Below, one piece after another: positions 23,905-37,620 of a DNA stretch of 64,000 nucleotides. The DNA lies in NCBI GenBank assembly GCA_033980235.1, contig CM067068.1:37475869-37539868 (forward strand), read 5' to 3'. The notes beneath the pieces are model-generated. The model was not told where the DNA came from. It worked only from the letters and a program-made list of their open reading frames with translations, and searched no databases. Every line of letters starts with the position of its first letter. Within the stretch, counting starts at the first letter, position 1. The position numbers and the translations under genes are program-made. The DNA comes from Diadema setosum (lineage: Eukaryota; Echinodermata; Echinoidea; Diadematoida; Diadematidae).

Positions 23905-24021
23905 GGGTGCAAGTGTGCCCATCATTGAGAAGAAGAAAGCCGTGGTCGCAGTAGCAGCGGTAGGATCCTGGCGTGTTCATACAGCGATGTTGACAAGGCC
24001 TCACGCTGCACTCATTGTAAT
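23905..24021 (-). CDS. npnt-like: Exon: calcium-binding EGF domain 2 of nephronectin-like protein
   Basis: A 117-nt, 39-codon, phase 1-1 exon encoding a cbEGF. It starts DYNEC and has C-x4-C-x3-C-x8-C-x-C-x12-C with RCMNTPGSYRCYC in the middle. The N-terminal Asp/Asn/Glu set and the Asn of CMNTxGSY form the usual calcium site, and the CxNTxGSY motif is also the Asp/Asn-hydroxylation consensus. Nephronectin and EGFL6 have a near-identical HRCMNT/HRCVNT..GSYKCYC/CFC block at this place. The acceptor reads CCTCTCCAG and the donor is GTAGGT. The split codon with the previous exon gives Asp (G+AT), and that with the next exon gives Arg (C+GT). An alternative donor 4 nt downstream (AG/GTACAC) would break phase with the next exon, so the upstream donor is preferred. 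Confidence 0.9.
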
Positions 24022-24157
24022 CTGGAGAGGGTGAGAGAAGTGGACAGAATTTACACTTTATTTCTGTATTTTGTAGATCTGCGGTAATTCACTGCGAAAT
24101 CCTAAATACCGACTGTAAGCAAGCTGGCAGAACCGGAATGATGATGAGACAACGACG

Positions 24158-24165
24158 ATGAATAC

Positions 24166-24208
<43 letters not shown>

Positions 24209-24212
24209 GCTA
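24158..24212. repeat. GAT microsatellite
   Basis: About 15 ATG/GAT units, ending 140 bp from the acceptor of the EGF2 exon on its intron side. Confidence 0.92.
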
Positions 24213-27200
24213 TGATGATGAAGATGATAATGTTGAACAGCACTTATATAGTGCCATTTATCTATATAGACATTCAAAGGCGTCCAGCTCTCACAACATG
24301 TCACATAGTTATTATTCACAAAGTTCCTGGAAAAGATGGGTCTTTACAACGGCAAGAAGGTAATACTTTGGAGTAGGATGGGGAAACAAGGTCTTAACGT
24401 ATACTGCTGAACTCAAATCTAATATTACGATTACAATTACGATTACAATAACGATTTCGACATGCTGAAAATGATTATCTATAGCTCCTGGATATGAATG
24501 TTTATGAGTATACGATGTGCATGTACAGTGAGCAGGCTTTGAGAAGTTGAGAAGTTTGAAGTTGAGAACATCTTGAGTGGACTTTGGATTTGCTTCGTTT
24601 TCTTGTTTTTCTTCACTTTTTGTGGAAATATCCTGATGTAATTCAGTTGCATTAGGAGATTAGCTTAAAAGGAAAACTAGAGGAACCAGATATTCTTTTT
24701 GTCATGAACAATATTTCATTGCTGTGTTTTTAAAAGATGGTTACAAATGATAAAAGTAATTATGTACGGAAAATAGATGAAGACTCGCTGTCTGCATGAA
24801 ATGTCTCAAAGCAGCTGATAGCTGCTTTCAGGAAGATATCCCTGGGAGATTTTGGTGCGTGATTTTGAAAACCACAGTTATCTAACCTCTAAAAAGGGCA
24901 AATTCAAAAGCAAACAGAAAGAAAAAACAGGAGAAGGATAGGAGAATGGTAGAAATCGACTAGATTTGAATGAATCGCGCACACGTTCTCTGTCGTTGAA
25001 TATGTCATTTGCCAAGAGTGCAAAACTCATTAAGTTGTTTTGATTTTAGAACACGCTATGGGATTTGTAGACGCGTGTACGTCGGGAAATCTTTACTCTA
25101 AAGGTTATCACTACTTGGATACTGAGAAAACTGGAGGCACCTTGTCGCCTTGTTAGCATCCAATATGGCAATGAACGAAAGTTCAGACTTTCGGACGGAT
25201 ACTTAATCAGCGCTATCGCTTCATCTCGCAAATCTCGAGACAGCAGTGAAACTGGTGGCCTTTTGAGGCTGTAGACGATACGGTGTAAGTGATTTCTTCC
25301 AAAGAGAAATATTGTCTGTCTATTCACTGTCCCGCGGGGACTTGAGATGTTTTCATGTGGTGAAGCCCAGTCAGTCTCGGGGCCTTCTGTCTAGTGTGGG
25401 CAGAGCTTGATTCAGACTAACATTGAAAGCTATGGCTTCCTCAGCCCGAATGTGCCCTACCAGCGTCACATGATCACGAACTCTCAGTACTTCTTGCGTT
25501 GGCGCGCCTCTTGATTCGACATGCCAAACGTGTAGTTCAACCCCGCGATAAGAATCGATTGTATGCGGATATTCCCATTACTTAATTCCGCGCTTTCTTT
25601 TTCGGCTTAGCTACACACTGTCTGAGAACATCTTGTTTTGATTATTCAAGGTTACACGAACGTTCTGTAGGGGAAATTACAAACACGACCGTAGGGGGAA
25701 ACATTAATTCTCGGCAAAGTTTTTAAGGCCAAGGTCTATTATGGTGGCTGTTCACATGCGGTTGGGGTAGTGAGAGAAAGAGTCGGTTGGTAGGGTGCGC
25801 AACATCATGAGGACGACATTTCAAATCGTGCCCTTTCCATGGTGGCGTCCTCACTTTCTGACGGATGGCGCCTGGGAGATGTAATCTCGGCCTCCCCCCT
25901 TTCCGCCCCCTTTTCGCGTGGAACCAGGAATCGATGTTCCCTTGAGCATCATCAACCGGCTATGGGGAGGAATGCGAGACTTCGGTAGACATAAAAATAG
26001 CATACAAGTCTACAACGAAGAATGACTGGTCGCTCTTCTTGTCTCAAACTGAATACACACTCGGATATTTTCACGCTAAAGTTCATTGTGTATGTGTTTA
26101 CAAGCTATTAAGATTAAGATCATATTCCTCAGCCGCAGTCACTAGTATTAGGTTTGTTTGGTAGCTATTCTTTTTTTTTTTTTTAAACTAGCATCTCCAT
26201 ATCATCCCATGTAATACTCTCAGGTTTAGTTGCAGCTGCTATGTTCAGAGTCGTCATCAGGACTTTTGTCTTTGTAATGTTGTGTCAGCTTTTACGCATA
26301 CACAATCATGATCATACGAAATTATATTATTTTCGTTTATCCGTGAATCAATCCATCAAAGACACAAAACACCCTTTTAACTTCTAAGAACATCTTGTAT
26401 ACAAAAAGGCTTTAGTGTCCTTTATGTAGTGACTGAATGATTTTGTAAATTAAATAAAAAAATCCCTTGATCTCGAGTCAGCTTCGTGAACTCTCCGTAA
26501 CGCGCAATGAATGCAGGGAAGGCGACTTCTCAATATGAGAATTGCGTTTGAAATGCACGCCAGGGATTCGTGCCAGCATTAGAATGATTACAACGGAGTC
26601 CTCCATAAGAACATTATATCTGTTTGGAAATCTGTACATATCATCCAGATCATGATAGACGATTTGATGTGTAATCCATAACACTGATATATTCATGACC
26701 TTTTTTTTTTAATTTTTGCCTTCATTTTTTCCAGGGTTATTTTGGCTCGTGAAAAACATGAAGAATTTTTACCAGGAGAGGAATCTGGTAAGAGATACCA
26801 TGATGCCTGATGTCAACATTGTACCTTGCTACTGGTTGGTTTATTGAGGGACTGAATAAGACTACAAAAATTTACGTGTCATGACACGTTACAAAATTTT
26901 ACAGTTTCATACATTTCAATCTCATACGATACATGCATGATATAGGACGACAAAGATTTCACTCGATCTGTTTCCCGTATGACGAAACATTTTAATTGCT
27001 CGTAAATAAATTGTACAGTCATTACTTTTAAATCCGTCCTATATATTACATCAGATTGTTCGCCTTGAACGGAATATCGCATGATGAGTACCAAATGGTT
27101 GAATGTGTCAGATAATCACGAGGCAATATCGGCACATGGATAATAAATGTGAATTAGAACCCCTTGGAATACTAACACCCCTGTCTACAATGCTTTGGGG

Positions 27201-28306
27201 AATACGTATTTCTGTTTGCTGGTGTCCGTGTACTTGCGAAGAGCTTACCGCTCCTCGCGACTACGTGACTAGACGGAAAAACGACTAGCGACACATTCCT
27301 CGCACGCCGAAGCCCTGATCGACAGCGTTGATGATCGTCGGAAGTGACTCGTAGTTCAAGGATTTGTGAGGAGAGTGATGTGCGCGCCAATCATACCCTA
27401 GACGAAGTGAACTTTTTTCCCTCCCACGTCACAACTATGTCGCTTGGTAAACAGGGACAAAGTAACCCGTTACTTCAGTATGATTATGATATACCGCAGG
27501 TGTACAAAGATAGCTTACGATAATGGCATAACAGCGAGCAGAAATCTTTATTTAAGGCTGGATTTTGTGTGTTAAGTGTGTTTAGGACAAGATGGGTAGC
27601 CGTGGCGTGTGTGGATGAGGTTTACGCAAAGACTGCAACCCTCACACCATTTCCCAAACTCTTCCAAATACTGTATCTTGATTTATAATAATATAAAAGT
27701 ACCTATTTCAAACGAAACAAGTCAATACGATCCCATTGTCAATGGTTACCTCTTAAGAGTGATCCGATTCATGAGAAGGATTGTCAAAAAAGAATATCCT
27801 CGACTAAGTTTAAGAAGAAGGTAAGAAAGTTTTTACAGTTTTTAATATCGACCATCGGTTTGAAATGTTGGAGGGAGTGGAACATTGTTCCCTATACCAT
27901 GAAGCTGTATTCTCGATTTTTTTTTTTTATTGTGCGCGTTATTATGACTATATGGACATCGACGAGATCAGTAGCGACTTATAAGGAGAGAGGCAAGGGG
28001 AAGCAGCGGTTTTCCAGATTTTAAATTTCTAAGTTTAAGGATATTACATTACTATAGTTTTGAAGTTGCCGAAACCTTCGATTATCGAAACCAACTCAAG
28101 TAATCCTGACGTATATGACTGCAATCTGACATTTTGTAAAACCGTAAGCAGTACAGAGTCAGGAAACACAGCCTTTTTTTTTTTTTTTTTTGGTAATTTT
28201 TGTTGTTTGCTGTTCGTTTCTTTTTTTTTTTTTTGTAAAGCCTTTACAGGTGCATAGTGGGATCCGCAGAATAGTGATCTGTGATGGCATTATGAAATCT
28301 GTTGAG

Positions 28307-28804
28307 TTTAAAGGGAACGCAAACCCAAAAAGACAATAGACGCAAAAGTTATGAATTTTTAAAGTTTGGTGTTAGAACCGCTGGATGAGGAGACTACTAG
28401 AGATTATGACGTATGAGTGGACAACATTATAAAGAAAATATAACGAAAATTCTACAAGAATTCATTTTTCATGAAAATTACAAATTCCATCAACTTGATA
28501 CTGACATGTTAAGGGTAGCAATTATTCCCCCTGCTTTCTGAAAGCGGTTAGTCAAGTGCCCCTTCATTATGCTAGAAAAGTGAATTTTTGTTGAATTCCC
28601 TTTATATTTTCTTTGTATTGTTGTCCACTTATACGTCATAACCTCTAGTGGTCTCCTCATCCAGCGGTTCAAACACCAAAACTTTAAAAATTCATAACTT
28701 TTGCATCGATTGTCCAATTTTCCTCAAACTTTCACTGATGTGTTCTACTAATGTTGCTGCTTTCACTCAATCCACATTGCTCTTTGGGTTTGCGTTCCCT
28801 TAAA
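28307..28804. mobile_element. Long-armed foldback element in intron
   Basis: The ends are TTTAAAGGGAACGCAAACCC and its inverse GGGTTTGCGTTCCCTTAAA. The arms continue inward for more than 100 bp: AAAAGTTATGAATTTTTAAAG, GTTTGGTGTT, ACCGCTGGATGAGGAGAC and ATTATGACGTA all recur inverted on the right. About 500 bp, non-coding. The arms retain high identity, so RNA from this intron could form a long hairpin. Confidence 0.85.
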
Positions 28805-30309
28805 GTGACTACACGCGTGCTATATGGGTCGCAGATATTGTAACTTCCAGAAGTCATTGAATACCGTTTATCTATGTAGAGATCAATGAGCACACGATGT
28901 GTGTTCTGTGAATAAATTTATTTTAAATCTCTTCATCTTGATAATTGCAAAGAGAAAACCGTGACCTTAGATAAACGTCTTATTAACATTCCCGCCATTC
29001 ACTGCTAACTCAAGGGACGGTCTTACGAGTGGAACCTTTATTATGAATATGTATTTTGATGCAAATCAACCCTGAGATCCCTGACCACGATGGACAACAC
29101 ATCCTTACATAGATACGAAGTTTGCTGAGGGTAGGTAATAGATGCATCATTACATTCTTGGTAAATTTAGAAAGGCACGTGGATTATTTCAAACGTTAGA
29201 CAAACGTCGTCTCGGAACGGACTGCGTCAATCACGTAGCGCGGAAAGGGCTGTGGATTCCTGCCATCTGGTATTGAAGAGAACCAAATAATCTCGCTAGT
29301 GAATGACGGATTTGCGCTAACTCCTTGGTTCCATCATCCATGGGGGCATGGTCTCGGAAAAATGGATACAAGTACATATTGACGTCATAAACGCAAAAGG
29401 TTTCAGAAAACTTTTAGAAATGCTAGACCTATAACACTTATTTCTTTTATGATTCTGTTTTCAGTTGAAAAGTCGTTGCTGTATCATTTTATTTAATTTC
29501 AGTCTCTGCAGCATAAAGATCTGCACATTGTCTTTCTCATCCTGAAGTTTGGGGAAGAATCGGCGAATGAATGCGTCTTTTTTTATATAAAGTACAGCAA
29601 ACCTCGCCTTAGTAACACTCGCCTGAGTCCAGAATTGACAAAATAAAACGAAATCTACCCCGGACTGATATAAACGTGTGTAAGTACTACTGTGTAAGTT
29701 GAAATTCACATAAAGTTGAAGGATTTTCTTCAATTTTTGTTTGGACTTCACGTAGGCGAGGTTGACCATGTATGGATCTAGTTCGTAAGTTTTTGAATTC
29801 TTTATAGAAGTGAACCCACGCTGTGTGTGAATTGACGGAATCACAGATCAGAGCAAGAAGGTACCAGGGCGAGCCCCTCTCGATCTGCCACTGGTGTTCC
29901 ACGGGGGAGGTTAATTCCAGTTATTGCTTAGATTCTTTCAGTCATAACGATCGATTCATTTCTCTGGCATCTCGAGATCTCCAGTGTCACAGTTTGTTGA
30001 AGAGATCACTCCTGTTTTTCATATGGACATCGGACATATCAAAACAAAGTGGACTTTTCGTGAAACCTGCTCGCCAGAATTCGATCCAGATTATTTCCTG
30101 GCTCGCCATGAGGTCAGCTCACTCTTGTCAGACCATCTGGCGTCCAGACGTTTCGTGACATGATATCCCGCTGAAAGTCATGAGGGTCACTTTTTGGAAG
30201 ACAGGTAAAAGAGACGAAAAATTACCTTAACCCGACTTTTTTCAATCGTCCTTCTCCTCCGTGCGCTGCTGTCATACATATTTTACATCACATAGACAAG
30301 AAGTATACG

Positions 30310-30560
30310 GGGGATATTCTTTATTCCGAACTTTACCGAATAAGGTTCCTAATTCTGAAAATGAAATACTGTTCGTTATTACAAAGGGTCGTTATTCAGA
30401 AGGTTTATAATTCGTCGGTCTTATGCCAAAAGGGCACTAATAGTGTACAATGTCTATGGCGTTACAAGGGCCTTTTGGCGTAAGGCCGACGAATTCCGGT
30501 AATGAAACACGGTTCGTTATTCATATAACAAAAAGAAGGTGTGTATTATCGAACTTTAAC
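30310..30560. repeat. Foldback segment with TTCGTTATTC motifs
   Basis: ATTCGTCGGTCTTATGCCAAAAGGGC (about 30410) is paired with an inverse near 30470-30497 (GCCTTTTGGCGTAAGGCCGACGAATT). Outside lie GTTCGTTATT-type motifs like those tandemly repeated at 38.9-39.3 kb. Non-coding. Confidence 0.6.
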
Positions 30561-30964
30561 CAAATATACCAGCACATTGTGATAGGCGAGGAACACACAC
30601 GAAGTGTGAGGCGAAATTAGATGAACTGTGCTAGTACCGTTCTTTTAAGTTATCATGGATCGGGGGGAAAGGCATGAGAAGAACCTAGTTGGTTAGCTTA
30701 CTCATAGAGACAGGGTATATTGAGTTAGATATTACACTTGCATGGTGAGAAGGGAGGATCAAATCGCCTGAATTATAAATGGCCCATATCTGCCCTTCAA
30801 CAGGTACGCAGTCCCTCGGCATCACAGCGTGACCTCCGAAATCTTATCGGTGAACTTCCGGTTTTTCCGGTCACGCATTATCGAGCAGAGAGTTAAAGCG
30901 TAGTCTGACACGCGACGAAGAATCATGTATATCTTTTTCCAAGGCTAAGGGTGGGATTTCACGG

Positions 30965-31970
30965 AGCACGCGAACGATTTGCGAAGGACGCGAATGACAA
31001 AATCCAACATTCGGAAAAGTTTTTCTCCGAATGTTTTCCGACAATCAAGCCGAAAACTATTCTTGCGCAATTTGTGCGAAGTTTCCACGACGCATGTGCG
31101 AATAACGCGACGGAAATGCGAACAACGAAAATTTTTCAATAATCATGGGAGAAAAATGTACCCAAGGAGAGGTGGAAGCTGTCTTGAGTTGAATTTTTTT
31201 CTTTCCTCTATTTCTCCTTTCTTTTTCTCTCATCTCTCTATCGTGTGCTTGCCTACATTTTTTTTTTTCCTAGGACATTATATTTCCACTAGTAAAGCCT
31301 TTGATTTTTTTTTTTTGCAGTTCCTCCAACACATAATCTCTATAGTTCAAATGAAATTTTACATACTTTAGATTAATTTTAAGTGTATTCTAAGATTTTT
31401 TTTTGTATATCAAACATTTATTTCTCTTTGCTAGTCTTTAATTTCTTTTGTTACTAAAGTTGTTAATAATTGTTTGATGTTTAGATGTATGTTACGATTT
31501 TTATTTGTAGAAAACGTATAGGTCATACATCCCCCAAACGTGCGCTAAACGTTCGCGAGAATATCTCAAAAGGTACGCGAACAGTTTGCGATTACGTCGT
31601 AAACTCAATGTTCGGAAAAACTTCGCAGATTTCGCGTAACATACGCGAGACATTCTCCAAAGTTTCGGAGTCTGTTTGGGGTTTCACGAACATTTTGAGA
31701 ACATCGCGCGTGTCTTGCGAAGGTCTTGCGCATATGACGAGGCTTTAAAGACACTTTCGAGAACAATTCACGAGCAAATCACGACCAAGTGTGCGGAAAA
31801 GGTTCGCAAAAAATTTCAAACTTTTTTGAAATTCTCGCCGAAGTAAAAACGACATTCGCGAACAATTGACGACGCTTCCGAACCCTCACGTTCGTTTGGC
31901 GATCTTTTGCAGACTAAAATACGAATGCTGGATTTTGCTATTCGCGTCCTTCGCAAATCGTTCGCGTGCT
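30965..31970. mobile_element. About 1-kb TIR element rich in GCGAA motifs
   Basis: AGCACGCGAACGATTTGCGA at 30965 onward is matched in inverse at the right end (31922-31970). Together about 49 bp of TIR with a few mismatches. Between the TIRs, CGCGAA, TTGCGAA and their complements recur many times, mostly in the outer parts, while the middle is T-rich. No transposase was recognised. This is the layout of a non-autonomous DNA transposon with subterminal repeats. Short ORFs over it are unlikely to be real. Confidence 0.75.
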
Positions 31971-32860
31971 TGAAAACAAGATGCTTATGTTAACCCTGTA
32001 ACTGACTGTTTGATTCAAAACGTCGTTACGATTTGCAGTAGTTCATTTGACAGTTTTGCTTCCAGGAGTAAATGTTTCAATTGAACTTCACATCCAATGT
32101 ACATTAAATATCAAGAAACTGAAGGCTGTCCTTGAAGCAAAGCACGAACCTCTTTCTATGCAAGTAGCTCGTTTGGGCTGCGGGGTTACGGAGGATGTAG
32201 CTATCAATCAAGGGCACCTCGCGTTGAGGTTGATTTTTTTTTTTCAGGGGAGGAAAAAATCCCATCGCACCCCGATCTGATGTCGCCAATCGAGACGAAT
32301 GCGAATGATATCCATGGCCTCGAGAAGTGATACTCAACAACGGTTCCCACCTCACCATCCACTCCTCCTCTAGCATATACTTCTAATATGATACAGAAGG
32401 TTCTGTGCGTTTGATGTTAAGAATACCAATGAACACACTTTTGGCACTGGTTTCAATTTATAAAAAGTTTCTTTGGAGGAACATGACCAATGTTACACAA
32501 TTATTGTTTATTGTTGATGACTATCTTTTTCGCACGTCTGAGTTGTAGATTGCATTGAATAATAAGCAAAATAAGAAAAAAATCAGAAGTTATTTTGTTG
32601 ACAATATGAAGGACAGGGAAACCAAAAACATCGATTTCGTTATCGGGATCTGCGCTATACATATAAACAAACCAACAGCTCACAAAATGAATGTAGTTAC
32701 TATCCAAAACCTGACATTAGACAAAGATCACCTTGAGAAATGTTATTAAGAATGCATAAAATGTCGTGTGGTTTCTTTTTCATCTTCATATATCAACAGG
32801 ATATTTGCTCGAGTTCCATGCATGTTTGGCAAAAAGTATCACAAAACTATAGAGTAAAGT

Positions 32861-32909
32861 CTATCTATCTATCTATCTATCTATCTACCTATCTATCTAT
32901 CTATTTATA

Positions 32910-32948
<39 letters not shown>
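32861..32948. repeat. TATC then TGTC microsatellite
   Basis: ATCT tetranucleotides grade into GTCT tetranucleotides. The same transition occurs at 58.27-58.34 kb. Confidence 0.92.
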
Positions 32949-35318
32949 TTACAATTTCATTATATGTAATATCATTACTTTTGGTACAAGGACAGAACTA
33001 GTCAAAGTTCAGTTCAGAGTCAAGCTCAAGGCTTTACCAGACAATGGGTCTCATGTGACTGTCTGATTCATTGCACCAGTGAGCTCTGGGGTAACCATGA
33101 CAACAGGAAGCGGAAAGGGGATGTTTATGGGATGGTTTAAAGGAAGGGAGGGGTGTGGAGGGGAGGGGAGCGCAGTAGGGGACAAGGAAGGGTGAGTGGA
33201 AATTAGAACACTTGAGTCATGTTAACTTACCTCCAGCATTATCGTCAGCGTAGATCGTTAATTATATGAATAAAATGACGAGGGGAGGGGGTGCTCATTA
33301 GGAGGAAGGGGAAAAACTTAAGGATCTTGTAAATCTCGCGGTGTTTTAAATTGAAATGTCAGAGTCAAGTAGAATGCGCATTCCCTTTTTCTTACATAAC
33401 AGTTTTACGCAAACAATTCAGTGCGAGAGCTTTCTATAACATTACACCACTGGGGATGCTGTATCAGCCAGTATTTGTGATTGAGTGATCAAGAGTTCTG
33501 TGGATTTTCTTTTTGCACTTATTGAGTGACTTTGTCGACCCCCGCCTCCTAGTTTACGAGTCCGTAGTCAGTGAATGGATTTTGATGGGTGACTAAGGAT
33601 GAGCTGATGACGAGAAATTGGGTGGAAATGTAGGACATAATCGAATCACTCATTGATCTGAGGGAAGCTGAGGAGCTGGATGGATGAATGAGGACAATCG
33701 GAGTGGTGGTTTTACATCAGCCTTCTTGTTAGCGACGGTGGGGAGGGAGTAAAAAATGATTTAGTTCGGGGGGACGCCATATTAGGGGCAAAGTGGACGA
33801 GATCATTCACTGCGCACAACCGCTAAGACATTTATTTCTGCGCACAAAAACTACAACTGCTTTCCTGCTAGAACACGAAGGCGTGAGATCACAACATTTT
33901 ACAGTAAGCATGGTGCCATGGATGGGGAAACTGTTCTTGCTCTTGCTATTGTTGTTGTTGTTTCATGTTGACGTCATTTCTGATGGCCTTCACATGAGGC
34001 CCATGGGTTCTTGACGCAGACTTCAGTCTCCTCCGTTTCTCCGTAGTCAGAAGACACCGCGTGTCGTGAGCCAGAGATACAGCCTAATTAACCCAATATC
34101 AAGGGTGGTAATGCTTGCTTGTGGCATTGACCATATTAGCAGGTTTGATATCGGGGAATCTAATGTTGTAATAAGTTGAGCAGTTAAGATTTCATTTCTG
34201 GCATAAAGGAAAGTAAATTATCGGCTTTTTCGTCTTCTATTGACATTACTTTTGGGCTTAACGAATTATCAAATATCTGAAATTAGCTGGTAAACATCTC
34301 CATTAAAAAGCCCCATTTCTAACTACAACGATTGATTGGGTTTATAGAGACCTTTGTCTCCAGGGTGGCTAATGGCGCCTTGTGAGGCACTTTAAGACTA
34401 ATGGGAGAAATAAAAACAGGTCAAGGTAATATGCTACCAAAATTTGACAACATTGAATGCACACATTGAGAGCTGTTAGCGCTTTTCCGAGGGGTGAATA
34501 TGAGGTCAGATCTATCAATTGGATTTTCGCTTCAATAGGAATTACTGATCTAACTACAACCTCGACCAACTGTTTCCTACCGCCAACGTAGAGCCGAATG
34601 GTCATTAATACGGGGTACTTCTAAAGACCTTGAGTAAAACTATAAATACTTTGTTTTGTATATAAGCCAATTTTGGATAGGTGTTGAAAGGTCATGTTAT
34701 CAATATATTATAAACAAGCATCAACGTGGACAGAAGATAACCATAGAATTGGCATTGGCAAACGAAGTCGGGATCAGAACGTTATTTTCAATTCCTCTTT
34801 AAGAATGACTGCTCGTAAGAATTGAAATTACTGTTACTGTAATTGGGGCTTTTCCGGTCAAGTCATGTTTTATTTTCTCTTCAAATACTGCTTTCTTGTC
34901 ACATTTTGTTGCCTTCGTCATTTCGTATTATTTTCAAATTGTGTGAAAGCCGCGAGCGGGAGAAATCGCTCGATCTCTGCATGTCATCTTCAGCACTTTT
35001 TCATTCGTGTATATTTCATGGATATGGTGTGAAGATTATTTGTTATGATTTGTGAACATATAATGGTGACCATATAAGCATTCAGTATCCTTCCTTCCAT
35101 GGGTTCGATTGATGTTTGGAATGGTGAGGGCCACTGAAAGGGAAAGTCGTCAATAAAAACAAACACAAACTTCAGGTTCGTTAATCTCAACGTCTACTAA
35201 TTGTTACAACAAGAAACACATTAACTCGATGATTATGCAGTATGTGGGGAAATGACATTAATGTTTAACATGAGCAGAGAATATTGCAGTATATTGGTGT
35301 GAATGATATTGCCTAGCT

Positions 35319-35346
35319 GTAAAAAAAAAAAAAAAAAAAAAAAAAA
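35319..35346. repeat. Poly-A run
   Basis: About 26 consecutive A, about 290 bp upstream on the + strand of the EGF1 exon's donor side. Confidence 0.85.
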
Positions 35347-35442
35347 TGTCAGCCGGCGAACATGAAAATGAATCTTTGGACCGATTCATGACACAAATCA
35401 TGACCTTATAGCATGGGCAAGTGATGTGTGTGTCGAGTGTAG

Positions 35443-35959
<517 letters not shown>

Positions 35960-36850
35960 TCACTGCCACAAGAGAACATTTATAATTGACTCTGGTACAA
36001 GTGCAATAACAATTGGACACGCCATTACCGTAGAAACACATTATTTACACATGAGGTACAATAATACCGCAGGACTACATCAAGAATACACACAAGATCA
36101 TCAGTAGCATGGGAGTGCATTAATCATGCATACAGGTGCATGGTAACGGGCTACGGGAAAACCACTTCTGAAGAAACAGCATAACAGACAGTGTAATGGA
36201 AGCAACACCCCAGTGAAGCTTCCAGCGAATTCAACGGATGATGGTAACTTCCTCATCCATGACTCCCTAAGTAAACTGCTGCCCTGGAGGTGTCTTCAGG
36301 CAACTATACGGCCATCACGTGATTGTGACGTCACAACCAGTTTTCCTCGCTTGCTTTATTAGACAGAATGCTCCCATGTTTGGTGTTTTTCGAGAAACAT
36401 TAGACCAAATGTCTTCGTTTGCAAAAAGATTTCCTCCACACAGTGCAAGTGATACCGGCATGCAACGTCCAGACAGATTTTGCAGCTTCTTACTTGCGTG
36501 ACGCCGATGAAGGAGAGAAACGGCACCTCATGCATGGACGACAAAAATCGCCATGAAATCACGGGATGCCATGATGATTGATTTTCTAACTAATGCTTAA
36601 ATCTAATTTAATATTCGATTTGTTAGATTTTGTTTGATTCCCTAGAATTTGGAAGTGTTACTTTTCACGCTGGGGAAGAATAAAGTGCTGGACTTGGAAA
36701 ACAAAATTTTACCAGTTACACCCTTTTACATTGTTTTGACTGTAATATACTGACAAACAGGTGCGACACTTTAAAGCATGACACTGATTTTCTGATACGA
36801 AATTCAATCTTTTTTTTTCCATCCTGTTTACTATGGATAAGACAGGTATC

Positions 36851-37125
36851 TAACCAGCTATGCGTGTGCGCGCGTGCGCGCATGCGCTTGTGTGTGTGCA
36901 TGTATTGTTAGATTAAAAGATAGAGACGACACACAAAAGGTAGATTAGAGAAAGAGATAAATACATACGGAGAGAGACGGAGACAGAGATAAATAAAAAG
37001 ATAGACAGATAAAAAGAGAGATATATCTCCCTTTTTATATATCGTATAATGTATCCAACCAGCTATGCGTGTGCGCGCGTGTGTGCATGTGTTGTTAGAT
37101 TAAAAGTTAGAGACGACACACAAAA
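36851..37125. repeat. Direct duplication with alternating GC core
   Basis: CCAGCTATGCGTGTGCGCGC ... TTGTTAGATTAAAAG ... GAGACGACACACAAAA occurs at 36853-36938 and again at 37057-37125. The intervening 120 bp is rich in AGATA and AGAGA. The purine-pyrimidine alternating core (GTGTGCGCGCGTGCGCGCATGCGC) is Z-DNA prone. Confidence 0.85.
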
Positions 37126-37239
37126 CAAGACTATCATAATATATACAACCTGCTTTTGACTAGGATGGACAGTCGCCGGGTTTATGGACCATCAGCGCTG
37201 CTAAGTCGATCACACGGGAAGCAACTGACAGTAATCACT

Positions 37240-37620
37240 TCCTATTGCTCTCTGTCTATATGTCTCTCTTTCTCTCAATTTACCTTTCTATCTCTCTATC
37301 TCTTTCTTTATCTCTCTCCCTCTATATACTTCTCTATCTCTATTTCTCTCTTTATATATCTCTCTTAAATTTTTATCTGTCTATCTCTTTGTTTATCTCT
37401 GTCTCTCTCTGTATATATTCATCTCTCTTTTACCTCCCTCTCTCCCTCTATATATTTATTTATCTCTATTTCTCTCTTTATATATCTTTCTCTCTTTCTA
37501 TCTGTCTATCTCTTTATTTTCTCTGTCTCTGTCTCTCTCTGTATATATTTATCTATTTCTTTTGTTTCACATATTACTGTCTCCCTATTCTTCTCTCACT
37601 CTCTCTATATCTTTTACAAC
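37240..37620. repeat. Long pyrimidine-rich TCTC/TATC tract
   Basis: About 380 bp, nearly all TCTC, TATC and TTTC on the + strand. The Ser/Leu/Tyr frames over it are spurious. Confidence 0.9.

Noticed and set aside
24058..24376. His-, Met- and Ile-rich ORFs
   Set aside because: GAT microsatellite translations next to a real exon, with no splice logic.
29873..29895. CCCCTCTCGATCTGCCACTGG resembling the MITE right terminus
   Set aside because: No partner TIR and no target duplication found.
29461..29902. Overlapping minus-strand ORFs of 127 and 71 aa
   Set aside because: AT-rich, unlike any recognised family and without splice signals. Treated as chance open frames.
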